Shown piece by piece: positions 44,154-53,005 of a stretch of DNA of 64,000 bases. The notes under the pieces were generated by a model. The model worked only from the letters and a program-made list of their open reading frames with translations, was not told the DNA's origin and searched no databases. The stretch spans positions 4,090,501 through 4,154,500 of the forward strand of contig NZ_CP082362.1 in NCBI RefSeq assembly GCF_020740535.1. Reading direction: 5' to 3'. Position 1 is the stretch's first letter. Each line of letters starts with the position of its first letter. The position numbers and the translations under genes are program-made. This DNA is from Streptomyces profundus (GTDB taxonomy: Bacteria > Actinomycetota > Actinomycetes > Streptomycetales > Streptomycetaceae).

Positions 44154-44681
44154 ATGACGCACACGGGCACCACCGACATGACCGACAGCACCGCCACCAC
44201 CGGCGGCGCCGGCACCGGCGACACCGCGCGGGGACGCATCGACTTCGCCCGGAGCCTGCCCAAGGCCCGCCGGGCACTTGTCCAGTTGGGGATGGCGGCT
44301 CGCACGAGCCTGGACGCCACCCTGATCGAGTTGGTTCAGATACGTGCCTCCCAGATCAACGGCTGTGCCTACTGCCTCTATCTGCACACCGCCGACGCCA
44401 GCAGGGCGGGGGAGTCCCCGGAGCGGCTCGCCCTGGTCGCGGCCTGGCGCGAGGCGGGCCGTTTCTTCACCGAGCGGGAGCGGGCGGCACTGGCCTTCAC
44501 CGAGTCCGTGACCCGCCTGGACGACGGGGTGTCCGACACGGTCTACGCCGAGACGGCCCGACACTTCGACGAGGACGAACTGAGCCAGCTTCTCGCCCTG
44601 GTCGTGTCCATCAACGCGTGGAACCGGGTGGCCCTCGCCACGGCAAAGGAAACCGGGCTGGACGACCGGCGGGCGCCCTGA
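44154..44681 (+). CDS. Carboxymuconolactone decarboxylase / AhpD-like protein
   Basis: A 175-aa alkylhydroperoxidase-like protein. The redox motif C71-x-x-C74 with H78 lies in QINGCAYCLYLHT. The rest is helical, as expected. Such proteins reduce peroxides or adduct intermediates. The first 25 residues are Thr/Gly-rich and may be untranslated if an internal start is used. ATG 44154 has TAGCGT just upstream and GGAAGG, so it may be leaderless. Confidence 0.88.
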   Translation: MTHTGTTDMTDSTATTGGAGTGDTARGRIDFARSLPKARRALVQLGMAARTSLDATLIELVQIRASQINGCAYCLYLHTADASRAGESPERLALVAAWREAGRFFTERERAALAFTESVTRLDDGVSDTVYAETARHFDEDELSQLLALVVSINAWNRVALATAKETGLDDRRAP

Positions 44682-44823
44682 CGAATCGCTCCTCCGCCAA
44701 AGGCTCGCGCCGGCCCCGCCGACTCGACCACCCCCGGCCCCTCCCAACCGGCGGGCCGTCGTTCGGAACCGGCACCGTACCAACCCTCAGCACGGCGGGC
44801 GTTGGCTTGTTAACGTCACACGG

Positions 44824-45537
44824 ATGATCACCAATTCCATCAACTTCGCGGACTACAACGAGGTTCAGCGTCTCGACACGGACGCGGAAGTGGCCGAGCA
44901 CGCGCTGATCGCACTGGCCGACGGCCGGCACTCCTGGTACAGCGGGTTCCACCACGGGGAGAGCTTCGCCCGCCGGGTCCGCTACGCCTCGGCCGACCGG
45001 GACGTGCACCGGGGGCAGCGACTCGACAAGCTGGTCGTGGGCAACTTCTGTCAGTTCGCCTCCGGGGTCTCCTTTCTGCTCGGGGGCAATCACGGGCACG
45101 ACATGACCGCGGTGACGCCCTACCCCTTCAACTTCTTCTCCGGCGCCGCGGACGCCTGGGCGCCCGCCGGGGACACCGTGATCGGCCACGAGGTGTGGAT
45201 GGGCTACGAGGCGGTGGTGATGCCCGGAGTACGGATAGGCACCGGCGCGGTCATCGGCGCCAGGGCCGTGGTCACCAAGGACGTGCCGCCCTATGCCGTG
45301 GTGGTCGGCGACAACCGGGTGGTGCGCCACCGGTTCGACTCCCACACGCGCAAACTGCTCTGGCGGATCGCCTGGTGGGAATGGCCCGACGAACGCCTCG
45401 CCGACGCCCTTCCGTTGCTCCAGGGGCATGATGTGCCGGCACTCGCCCGCTACGCGGGCGTCGATCCCAGCCGCGTCATCGCGGATCCGGACCCCGGCCT
45501 GCTCCGGGGAAGTCGCGAGCGACCCGACGCCCGCTGA
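44824..45537 (+). CDS. Hexapeptide-repeat O-acetyltransferase, CatB/Vat-type
   Basis: A 237-aa left-handed beta-helix acetyltransferase. Hexapeptide turns are visible (VVGNFCQFASGVSFLL, VIGHEVWMGYEAVVMPGVRI, GTGAVIGARAVV). The catalytic His is H90 in GGNHGHDM. Family members acetylate streptogramin, chloramphenicol or sugars; the substrate here is open. A TAACGT box eight bases before ATG 44824 suggests a leaderless transcript. Confidence 0.88.
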   Translation: MITNSINFADYNEVQRLDTDAEVAEHALIALADGRHSWYSGFHHGESFARRVRYASADRDVHRGQRLDKLVVGNFCQFASGVSFLLGGNHGHDMTAVTPYPFNFFSGAADAWAPAGDTVIGHEVWMGYEAVVMPGVRIGTGAVIGARAVVTKDVPPYAVVVGDNRVVRHRFDSHTRKLLWRIAWWEWPDERLADALPLLQGHDVPALARYAGVDPSRVIADPDPGLLRGSRERPDAR

Positions 45538-45591
45538 CCCGGAGCGGCCCTCTCACCCCGACAGGCTCGCGCCGCACCCCCCGGGGACGTC

Positions 45592-46005
45592 TCATTCGCG
45601 CCAACTGCCCTCCCAGTCGTAGAGCGGCGCGGAGGTCTCGTACTCCCGGAGACGGCTGATCCGTCGGCCTCGCAGCTCGGCGACGGTGGCCCCCTCGAAG
45701 GTGGCCGCCGAGCCCTGCCAGGTGCAGGAGAAACGCCATTCGGCGACCAGCAGCTCACCGGCCACGCCCTCCGAGGTGACCTCCCAGCCGTCCACCGTGC
45801 CACCGGCGGCAAGCCAGGTGCGCATCCACTGCTCCACCCGAGGAAGGCCCCGATACACCGGGCCATAGCACTCCACCACCACGCAGTCATCCGTCAACTC
45901 TCCAAGCACCGCCGCCACATCGTGGTGTCGCCAGCCGTCGATATAGGCCCGTAGCGGGCTTCTCTCGGTCACCATGCGTAGCAGTGTGTCAGAGGGGTCT
46001 GACAT
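45592..46005 (-). CDS. SnoaL/NTF2-like protein
   Basis: A 137-aa protein with the nuclear-transport-factor-2-like cone fold: a helical start (LRAYIDGWRHHDVAAVLGEL), DDCVVVECYGPVYRGLPRVE and the closing strands RRISRLREYET. It probably binds or isomerises a small molecule, but no substrate can be named. The start is uncertain: GTG 46014, ATG 46011, ATG 46005 and ATG 45975 are all in frame and none has a clear ribosome site. Confidence 0.75.
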   Translation of the reverse strand: MSDPSDTLLRMVTERSPLRAYIDGWRHHDVAAVLGELTDDCVVVECYGPVYRGLPRVEQWMRTWLAAGGTVDGWEVTSEGVAGELLVAEWRFSCTWQGSAATFEGATVAELRGRRISRLREYETSAPLYDWEGSWRE

Positions 46006-46098
46006 TCTCATCACTGAGGGTCACGAAGGGGGCTTGAGTTGAGGGTCGAGACAGTGCCGGCCTCGGAGGGCGGGTCAGAGGAGACGTCCGAGAAGGAC

Positions 46099-46809
46099 TC
46101 AGAAGAGGGAGAGCGAGGAGTTGATCCGGCGTGGGGCGTCCAGCAGGCGGCTGACCGCTTCCACGGCCGCGGGCGGCTGGTCGGCTCGCAGATCGCCCGA
46201 GGTCAGGATGTAGTACACCTGCTCGATCGAGGGCGGCCCCACGGCGAGAGTGCGCACGGCGGCCTCCCGGGACGACGCCTGCCCGGTGTGCACCAGATAG
46301 GCCGAGGTCAGCGAGCCGGTGCGGCCCACGCCTGCTCCGCAGTGCACATAGACCGGGCCGGGTGCCGCGTCCACGATGCGCAGAAAGCGGTCCACCTGCT
46401 CGTTCGTGGGGGTCTGCCCGTCCCGGATCGGCATGCGTTCGACGTTGAGCCCGGCGGCCTCGGGACGGGCCAACTCCTCCGGGGAGAGGTTCTCGGCCCG
46501 CAGGTCGACCACGGTGTGCGCGCCCCGCCCGGCCAGTTGCTCGTAGCCGTCCTCGCTCGGCGCCGACCCGCGCCAGAGGTCGTCGTCCACGGCCAGGAAG
46601 TTGTCGATACCGGTGATGCGCTCCCCCCTGGGCTGATGCTGTCCGGCCCAGGCGTGCGCGCCGAGCATCCCCAGCACCGAGGTCAACCAGAGGCCGAGAT
46701 AGCCGATCGCGATCAGACCCAGCACCCGCAGGGCACGACGAGGCCAGGGGCGCTTGGCGGGCCCGCCCGGCTGGGCGGGGGCGGGCAACACCTCGGGAGG
46801 AGCCGACAC
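46099..46809 (-). CDS. Membrane-anchored dual-specificity/tyrosine phosphatase
   Basis: A 236-aa protein with one membrane segment (about 27-52) and a phosphatase domain. The active loop is H156-C157-x5-R163 in VHCGAGVGRTGS, and D130 in PIRDGQTP is the likely general acid. It could act on phosphoproteins or phospholipids on the outer face. GTG 46809 follows GGTGG; the open frame upstream is ignored. Confidence 0.88.
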   Translation of the reverse strand: MSAPPEVLPAPAQPGGPAKRPWPRRALRVLGLIAIGYLGLWLTSVLGMLGAHAWAGQHQPRGERITGIDNFLAVDDDLWRGSAPSEDGYEQLAGRGAHTVVDLRAENLSPEELARPEAAGLNVERMPIRDGQTPTNEQVDRFLRIVDAAPGPVYVHCGAGVGRTGSLTSAYLVHTGQASSREAAVRTLAVGPPSIEQVYYILTSGDLRADQPPAAVEAVSRLLDAPRRINSSLSLF

Positions 46810-47117
46810 GAGATCACCACCGGATAGGTCGAGAGACAGCGAAAGGGCTGGGCAATTCAGGAAGTGGAAAGAGGCGTCCATGACGGAATGAGAAGACACC
46901 CATGGGGCGTGGTCACATATCCGAAGCCGTTTGTCCGGCACCCCACCATGGAATCCCGCCGCCTGTCCAGCGAGCGAGGTCAGCGCTTGATCCGCTTCCC
47001 GAACAGCGGTATTCGATCTTTCCGTCGATCGTTTCCGTCGATCCTCCGTGTGGCCAGCCGGATTCTTTCGGCCTCGCCTTTCGAGGTGCCGGCGAGGCGT
47101 TGGCGAATTCCGTTTGG

Positions 47118-47174
47118 GGCCGCGGAGATCGAGCGGGGCCGTGGAGATCGAGTGGGGCTGTGGAGATCGAGCGG
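47118..47174. repeat. Three tandem 19-bp repeats
   Basis: Three copies of GGCYGYGGAGATCGAGYGG in direct succession at 47118, 47137 and 47156, with two to three differences between copies. They end at the stop codon of the 302-aa membrane-protein gene and lie in a 308-bp gap with no gene (46810-47174 less the coding end). Confidence 0.8.
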
Positions 47175-48083
47175 CTAATGCTCCTCGGAAGTGGCCTGCC
47201 CCCGACCGAGAACGTGGGCCACCGTGCGATCGCTGGTGGCATCGCTGAGACAGCCGTGCAGGCGTCGCATGTCGTGCGCCGCCAGCGGGGGCCGCAGCAC
47301 GCCCACGAAGACGTCGTCCTCCAGCCGGCCGAGCACCCCGTGTTGGCGCGGCGCGGAGATGGCCCGGCGGCAGGTCTCCCAGAGCGCGTCCGCAGCCTGT
47401 GGGTAGGCCGTGGTGTCTTCGGTGCCGCCCACCTCGATCTGGAAGACCACGGTGGTCGCCGCAGCGTCCGGGACATCGGCGCCGCGCGTCTGGGTGGCGT
47501 CGGAGATCGCCTTGACCAGCAGTGTTCCCGCCAGTGCCACCACCACGACGCCGGCTACGGCCAGCGCTCCGCGGCGGGGGCGGGCCGGTGGAACGGGCGG
47601 CTCCTCGGCCGGCCAGGGGCCGTTGCCACAGATCCCGCCCGGCGGCGCCGCCAGGCTGGCCAACCGTCCGGCGAGCCGACGTTCGGCGCCGGGGCGCACA
47701 CTCGCGGAGGCGACCTTCTGCACCAGCAGCGCCAGTCCGGAGAGCGCGGCGCCCGTCGCCATCAACACCGGGACGAAGACCATCACTCCCCGGTCGCCCT
47801 CGTTCAGCCAGCGGAAACGGGTCGGTCCCTCGGCGCGTGACTGCTCAAGCCGCCGCAGCACTTCTTCGCCGCGCGCGTGCGAGGCGGTGATCCGTCGATC
47901 GAGCCGCCCCAGCCGGGCCAATACCACGGTTCCCACCAGAAGCAACTCGATGACCAACAGCAACACCCCGCACAACAGAGCACGTTGCCATTCCCAGCGA
48001 TAGAGATAGACCACCAGATAGAGCGCCGCTCCGGCGGCGGCCACACCGGCGAGCAGATAGACGGCGTAATGCAGGGCTTTCAT
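47175..48083 (-). CDS. Integral membrane protein coupled to the PEP-synthase-like gene
   Basis: A 302-aa protein, family not recognised. Four hydrophobic segments at about 5-27, 33-56, 99-122 and 172-193 alternate with charged loops. The C-terminal 105 residues are extracytoplasmic and soluble, with two Cys (ETCRRA, HGCLSD). The ATG overlaps the stop of the PEP-synthase-like gene (ATGA), indicating a functional pair. Confidence 0.65.
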   Translation of the reverse strand: MKALHYAVYLLAGVAAAGAALYLVVYLYRWEWQRALLCGVLLLVIELLLVGTVVLARLGRLDRRITASHARGEEVLRRLEQSRAEGPTRFRWLNEGDRGVMVFVPVLMATGAALSGLALLVQKVASASVRPGAERRLAGRLASLAAPPGGICGNGPWPAEEPPVPPARPRRGALAVAGVVVVALAGTLLVKAISDATQTRGADVPDAAATTVVFQIEVGGTEDTTAYPQAADALWETCRRAISAPRQHGVLGRLEDDVFVGVLRPPLAAHDMRRLHGCLSDATSDRTVAHVLGRGQATSEEH

Positions 48084-50155
48084 CGAGTCACCGTTCCCGT
48101 GGTGCCATCGACGGACAGTTCGGTCCCCGGCGGAAACCGCTCCACGGCGTGCGGAACGCCCACGGCGGCCGGCACCCGGTACTCCCTGGCCAGCACCGCC
48201 AGATGGGAGAGCGCGCTGCCGCTCTCCGCCACCAGGCCGGCAAGGCCGGGCAGGCGTGGCGCGAGCGCCGGGTCGAGGCTGCGCACCACCAGCACCGCTC
48301 TCGGCGGCGGCTCTCCCGTACCGTCCCAGGCCACTCCCTTGCCGAAGCCGCCACTCGCACCCTCCCCAGGCGGCTCGCCGCCATCGGCGTCGCCAAGCCG
48401 TTCCGGCACGGGCTCGCCTCGTGGGGACAGCCGGAAGGCCGCCGGGAGTTCAGGAGCCCAGGGGCGAGGCTTCCTGGGGTCGCCGCCGGGCGGCCCGCCG
48501 CCGTCGAGCGCGGCGAGCAGCTCGGGCCAGCGCAGGGAGGAGGCGCGCACCAGCGCGTTCTCATAGCCGGCCGCCCCCCAACGCGCCGCGCACTCCCGCA
48601 CCACGCGCGCCTGCATCTCCTGCACCCACCGGGAGCGCAACCGCAGGCCCTCCCTGGGCGGTAACGCGCCGACTCCTCGGGGAGCCGCCGTCAGCCGTGC
48701 GACTTCGGGCAGTCCGGCCCCGGGCGTCAGGGAGGGGGGCAGCAGTGCCAGGAGCACCGGGTTCTCGGCGATCAGACGAACGTCGTCGGACGGTCGGGGC
48801 GCGTCGCGCGCCCGGCGTTCCGAGAGGAGCGCCAACGCCTCACCGGTGGCGGTGGAGCCCCGCCCCTCGCTGAGCAACGCGCCGGCGAGGGATTCCAGGG
48901 CGTGCAGCGCGACCAGCGCGCTGCGCCCCCAGCACAACGCGTTGATCAATTGGCCGGTGAGCAGCTCCGAGGGCGCGGGGAGCCCGGCCAACTCGCGGTC
49001 GACGTCCGCCATCAGGTCCAAGGCGAGCAGGGGCAGCGCCGTGCGGAGTCGTCCGGTGCGCCAGGCGGCGGCGGCCCGGCGGGCGCCGGGCGCCGGGTTC
49101 AGGAACTGGAGCCCCGGGTGGGGCGGCCCCACCGTGCCCAGAAGTCGCAGATCCGCGGCGGCGCGCCCGTCGACGGTGAGCACGGCGGGACAGTCGCGCA
49201 GCACCCGGCGCGGCACGGTGCCCGCGATGTCCAGTGCCCGAGCCAGACCATGGGCCATCGGCTCCACCCAGAGGTCCTCCTCCAGGGGCTGGAGCACCGC
49301 GGGAAAGGTCTCGGCCACGGGCCCTGGGCCCAGCAACCGCGCGCCCCGGGCCGGTGCTGTGGCCATCGCGGTGATCGGGCGCGTCTGGAAGAGCCACAGC
49401 CGATCGGTCGAGTCGAAGCCGAACTCCAGATCCTGGGGCGCCTTCCCCACCCGCTCGGCGCGACGGGCGAGGCGGGCCAGACGACGGAGTCGACGTCGAT
49501 CGAGCAGCCGGGCGTCGGGCGCCTTCGCCGGCTCCCGTCCGACCAGCCTCCCGCGTCGGGTGAGCTGGTAGCGCATGTCCTGACGCGAGCCGTCGACGAG
49601 CTTCTCGGGCCCTCCGGCCACGGCGCTGACCACGATGCGGTCCCTGCGCCCGGCCACCGGGTCGGCGCCGAACACCACCCCGCCGACCGTGGCCTTCAGC
49701 ATGGGCTGCACCAGGACGGCCATGGCGCCCTCCCTCCCTGCCGGGTTCGCGCCTGCCGGGTTCCCGCCGGCCGCGTTCTCGACGGCTGAGTTCTCGCCGC
49801 CCGAGCCGAGCACGCGGTGGACCGCGTCCCGCAACGCCGGCCAGCCGCGCACGTTCAGCACGGAGGTGAATCGGCCGGCCATGGAGGAGCCTTCGGAGTC
49901 CTCGCCCACGGCCGACGAACGCACCACGAGCGCCGGCGCGCCCAACTCCGCGCAGGCGCGCTTGATCTGTTCCACGCCCCTTGGCGCGCTGGCGGGCGCC
50001 AACTCGGGGGTGACCAGCACGAACCCGGGTAGCACCGGCAGGCCCGACGCGTGCGCTCGGGACAGGTGCGCCGCCTTTCCGCCGACCACCTTCGGGTCCC
50101 TGGCGGGGACGGTGTCCAGTGCCACCACCGCGAGCTGGTCCGCGCTGCGCGCCAC
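48080..50155 (-). CDS. PEP synthase/rifampin phosphotransferase-like protein
   Basis: A 691-aa protein. An N-terminal ATP-grasp (PPDK_N) domain covers about 15-270: VGGKAAHLSRAHASGLPVLP, VVRSSAVGEDSEGSSMAGRF and WLFQTRPITAM. The C-terminal swivelling domain has its phospho-histidine at H651 in GSALSHLAVLAREYRVPAAVG. The middle is Arg/Ala-rich. The order ATP-grasp, middle, His domain is that of rifampin phosphotransferases and PEP-synthase-like proteins; at 691 aa it is shorter, and the PEP/pyruvate barrel is missing. Substrate unknown. GTG 50155 follows GGGAGGAGG. Confidence 0.8.
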   Translation of the reverse strand: MARSADQLAVVALDTVPARDPKVVGGKAAHLSRAHASGLPVLPGFVLVTPELAPASAPRGVEQIKRACAELGAPALVVRSSAVGEDSEGSSMAGRFTSVLNVRGWPALRDAVHRVLGSGGENSAVENAAGGNPAGANPAGREGAMAVLVQPMLKATVGGVVFGADPVAGRRDRIVVSAVAGGPEKLVDGSRQDMRYQLTRRGRLVGREPAKAPDARLLDRRRLRRLARLARRAERVGKAPQDLEFGFDSTDRLWLFQTRPITAMATAPARGARLLGPGPVAETFPAVLQPLEEDLWVEPMAHGLARALDIAGTVPRRVLRDCPAVLTVDGRAAADLRLLGTVGPPHPGLQFLNPAPGARRAAAAWRTGRLRTALPLLALDLMADVDRELAGLPAPSELLTGQLINALCWGRSALVALHALESLAGALLSEGRGSTATGEALALLSERRARDAPRPSDDVRLIAENPVLLALLPPSLTPGAGLPEVARLTAAPRGVGALPPREGLRLRSRWVQEMQARVVRECAARWGAAGYENALVRASSLRWPELLAALDGGGPPGGDPRKPRPWAPELPAAFRLSPRGEPVPERLGDADGGEPPGEGASGGFGKGVAWDGTGEPPPRAVLVVRSLDPALAPRLPGLAGLVAESGSALSHLAVLAREYRVPAAVGVPHAVERFPPGTELSVDGTTGTVTR

Positions 50156-50394
50156 GGCACACCTCCTCCCGAGCCTCAGCGTCCCCGCAGGTGCCGGGCG
50201 CCGCCAGCCGGGTGGCCCGTTCAGTTGAGCCGCTGGTCCGCCCGGGGCGCGGCGATTGTCAGTGGGTGCTGGTTGACTACGCAGCGTTAAGGGTGGCCTA
50301 CTGAGAGGAGTCAGTCATGGGAGGTCGGTTCCGCTGGTGCCGAGGGTCGGATCCCCGTTCGTCGGCTGTTCGCCGGTTCTTCCGCTGGGCGTGG

Positions 50395-51477
50395 TCAGTG
50401 CGGCCCCGGGGGGCGCGGCTGGGCCGCGCGGTGCCGGAAGACATGCCGGTAGGTGGCGGGGGAGACGGTGGTGGTGCGCCGGAAGTGGTGCCTGAGATTG
50501 GGCGCGGTGCCGAAACCGGCCCGGTGCGCGATCGTCTCCACCGACGCGTCCGTCGTCTCCAGCAACTCCTGTGCCAGGCGCACGCGTTCCTGAGACAGCC
50601 AGCGCAGCGGGGTGGTGCCCAGCGTGTCGCGGAAGCGGCGCGCGAAGGTGCGCTCGCTCAGGCCGGCGACCCGGGCCAGCCGGGACACCGTGAGCGGCTG
50701 GTCGAGGCGCTGTCTCGCCCAGTCCAGGACCGGGGCGAGCCCACCGCTGCCGGCCCTGACGCGCACCCGGGGCGTGGCGTACTGGATCTGCCCGCCCTCC
50801 CGGTGCGGCGGGACCACCATCCGGCGGGCCACCTCGTTGGCCACCGCCGAGCCCAGGTCGCCGCGTACGAGGTGCAGACAGAGGTCGATGACGGAGCCGG
50901 TGCCCGCCGAGGTCAGGATGTCGCCCTCGTCGATGTAGAGCGGCGCCGGGTCGAAGTCCACGGCGGGGTAGCGGTGGGCGAAGTCCGTGGCGTTCATCCA
51001 GTGCGTGGTGGCCCTGCGGCCGTCCAACAGGCCGGCGGCGGCCAGCACGTAGGCGCCGGCGCAGAGAGAGACCACGCGGCGGCCGAGGCGGTGCGCCTCG
51101 CGCACGGCCGCCACCAGCTCCCCGGGCGGTTCGAGCTGACGGCTTCTGGAGCATGCGGAGACCACCACGGTGTCGGCCTCGGTGAGGCTCTCCAGACCAT
51201 GCGAGGTGGGCACGATCAGCCCGTTGGCGGTGCGCAGTTCGCCGGGCTCTCCGGCACAGAGCCGCAGCTCGTACCACGGGTCCGCCAGATCGCTGCGATC
51301 CAGCCCGAACACCTCGCAGGGAACGGCCAGTTCGAAGTCCGGAGTGCCGTCCGTGACGGCCAGCGCCACGACATGCCGCTGGGGACGGCGCCGGCGGCCC
51401 GGGGCGCGGTGGGAGGGCGTGAGCGGGGAGGATCCGGGGGGTCCGGGGGATCCCTGGAATTCGGAGAACTCGGCCAT
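50395..51477 (-). CDS. GlxA-family AraC-type transcriptional regulator
   Basis: A 360-aa regulator. The DJ-1/PfpI-like domain covers about 35-200 (CEVFGLDRSDLADPWYELR, VVSLCAGAYVLAAAGLLDGR). The C-terminal AraC double helix-turn-helix covers about 245-345 (RLARVAGLSERTFARRFRDT, IAHRAGFGTAPNLRHHFRRT). It is divergent from the amino-acid permease with 70 bp between, so it probably controls that gene and itself. Confidence 0.9.
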   Translation of the reverse strand: MAEFSEFQGSPGPPGSSPLTPSHRAPGRRRRPQRHVVALAVTDGTPDFELAVPCEVFGLDRSDLADPWYELRLCAGEPGELRTANGLIVPTSHGLESLTEADTVVVSACSRSRQLEPPGELVAAVREAHRLGRRVVSLCAGAYVLAAAGLLDGRRATTHWMNATDFAHRYPAVDFDPAPLYIDEGDILTSAGTGSVIDLCLHLVRGDLGSAVANEVARRMVVPPHREGGQIQYATPRVRVRAGSGGLAPVLDWARQRLDQPLTVSRLARVAGLSERTFARRFRDTLGTTPLRWLSQERVRLAQELLETTDASVETIAHRAGFGTAPNLRHHFRRTTTVSPATYRHVFRHRAAQPRPPGPH

Positions 51478-51492
51478 GGCAGGAATTTAGCG

Positions 51493-51537
51493 CTGGTCGC
51501 CGTTTCTGCCACTGGTCGCGCCGGAGGTGCGGCAGAA
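51493..51537. promoter_or_regulatory. Repeats in the GlxA-permease divergent region
   Basis: CTGGTCGC occurs directly repeated at 51493-51500 and 51512-51519, 19 bp apart, as AraC-type operators often are. TTCTGCC (51504-51510) and GGCAGAA (51531-51537) form an inverted pair around the second copy. Confidence 0.45.
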
Positions 51538-51547
51538 GGCTGTCCCC

Positions 51548-52912
51548 ATGACTGCGGAACAGAGCGAAGTCCGGGCTCCTGCGGGCCGACTGAGCATGAC
51601 CCAGGGCACGGGGATGTGTGTGGGTGCCGTGCTGGGCACGGGGGTGATCGCGCTGCCCGCGCTCGCAGCCGAAGCGGCCGGTCCCGCCTCGCTGCTGGCC
51701 TGGCTGGCGCTGGTGCTGCTCTCCGCGCCGCTGGCCGGTGCCTTCGCCGCGCTGGGGGCCCGCTATCCGGACGCGGGCGGCGTTTCCACCTACGCCAGGG
51801 TGGCCTTCGGCGACCGCGCGGCTGCCGTCGTCGGTTGGTGCTTCTACTTCGCGGTGCCCCCGGGGGCGACGGCTGCGGCGCTGTTCTTCGGGGACTATGT
51901 CTCGGCGGCCCTTGGCGGCGGGCGCGCGGCCACGGCGGGCGCGGCGATGGGCCTGATGGTGGCTGTGATCGCGGCCAACGCGGTCGGGCTGCGGCTCACC
52001 GGGCGGATCCAGCTGGTGCTCGCGGCTCTGCTCGCCGCCCTGTTGCTCGGCTCGGTGCTGCTCTCGCTGCCCGAGGCTCGGCTGGAGAATCTCACCCCCT
52101 TCGCGCCGAACGGCTGGGCGGCCATCGGCTCGGCCGCCACCCTGCTCGTGTGGAGCTTCGCCGGCTGGGAGGCGATCACGCATCTGGCCGGCGAGTTCCG
52201 GCGACCGGAGCGGGACCTCCCCCGCGCGACCGCCGCCGCGGTGGTGCTGATCGGTCTGCTCTATCTCTCCCTGGCCTTCGCGGTGATCACCGTGCTCGGC
52301 TCCGAAGCGGCCACCTCGCGGGCCCCGTTGGGGGACTTGATGGAGCACGGCCTCGGTGGCTCCGCCATGACCCTGGCCGCGTTGGTGGCCATGCTGCTCA
52401 CCTTCGGCGTCATCAACACCTACTTCGCCAGCTCGGCCAACCTTGGCGCGGCCCTGGCCAGGGACGGCGCGCTGCCGGTGCCCCTGGGCCGGGGCGCGGC
52501 AGCCGGCGAGGTGCCACGGCGCAGCCTCACCCTGGTCGCCGCGCTGACCCTGCTGTGCCTGGGCGGGGTCCTGTGGGCCGATGTGGGGCCCAAGCCTCTG
52601 GTGTTGATGACCACCGGCATGTTCGTGACGGTCTACGCCGTGGGGGTCGCCGCCGCGCTCCGGCTGTTGCCGTCCCGTGGCGCCGGCTGGTGGTCGGCCC
52701 TGGTGTCCCTGGTGGCCGTGGTGGCGCTGCTGTTGATGACGGGGTACTACCTGCTCTGGCCGCTGCTGGTGGCCGGTGCCGCGCTCGGCTATCTACGGCT
52801 CTTCGGCGGGGAGGGGGCACGGCCCCGCGCTCCCGGAGGGGGGCTGCCGCCGGCGCGAAGGGCGCTCACCCGGCGCGGGCGCGCCCCCGCGTCCGATCAC
52901 GAGCCGGTTTGA
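51548..52912 (+). CDS. APC-family amino-acid permease
   Basis: A 454-aa transporter with about 12 membrane segments. The first helix carries the typical glycine motif GAVLGTGVIALPALA. Others include LLVWSFAGWEAITHLAGEFR and RDGALPVPLGRGAAAGEVPR. It should exchange or import an amino acid or amine; the substrate is not readable. A charged tail follows residue 420. ATG 51548 is 70 bp from the divergent GlxA-type regulator. Confidence 0.88.
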   Translation: MTAEQSEVRAPAGRLSMTQGTGMCVGAVLGTGVIALPALAAEAAGPASLLAWLALVLLSAPLAGAFAALGARYPDAGGVSTYARVAFGDRAAAVVGWCFYFAVPPGATAAALFFGDYVSAALGGGRAATAGAAMGLMVAVIAANAVGLRLTGRIQLVLAALLAALLLGSVLLSLPEARLENLTPFAPNGWAAIGSAATLLVWSFAGWEAITHLAGEFRRPERDLPRATAAAVVLIGLLYLSLAFAVITVLGSEAATSRAPLGDLMEHGLGGSAMTLAALVAMLLTFGVINTYFASSANLGAALARDGALPVPLGRGAAAGEVPRRSLTLVAALTLLCLGGVLWADVGPKPLVLMTTGMFVTVYAVGVAAALRLLPSRGAGWWSALVSLVAVVALLLMTGYYLLWPLLVAGAALGYLRLFGGEGARPRAPGGGLPPARRALTRRGRAPASDHEPV

Positions 52913-53005
52913 ACACCAGTTGCCCGCGGGTGTGTTCCCCCACAGGCGATACGGTGCGCCAAACGGGGAAAGCTCCGCGTGGGCGACGGCTGGGAGGCTT
53001 GGGGC

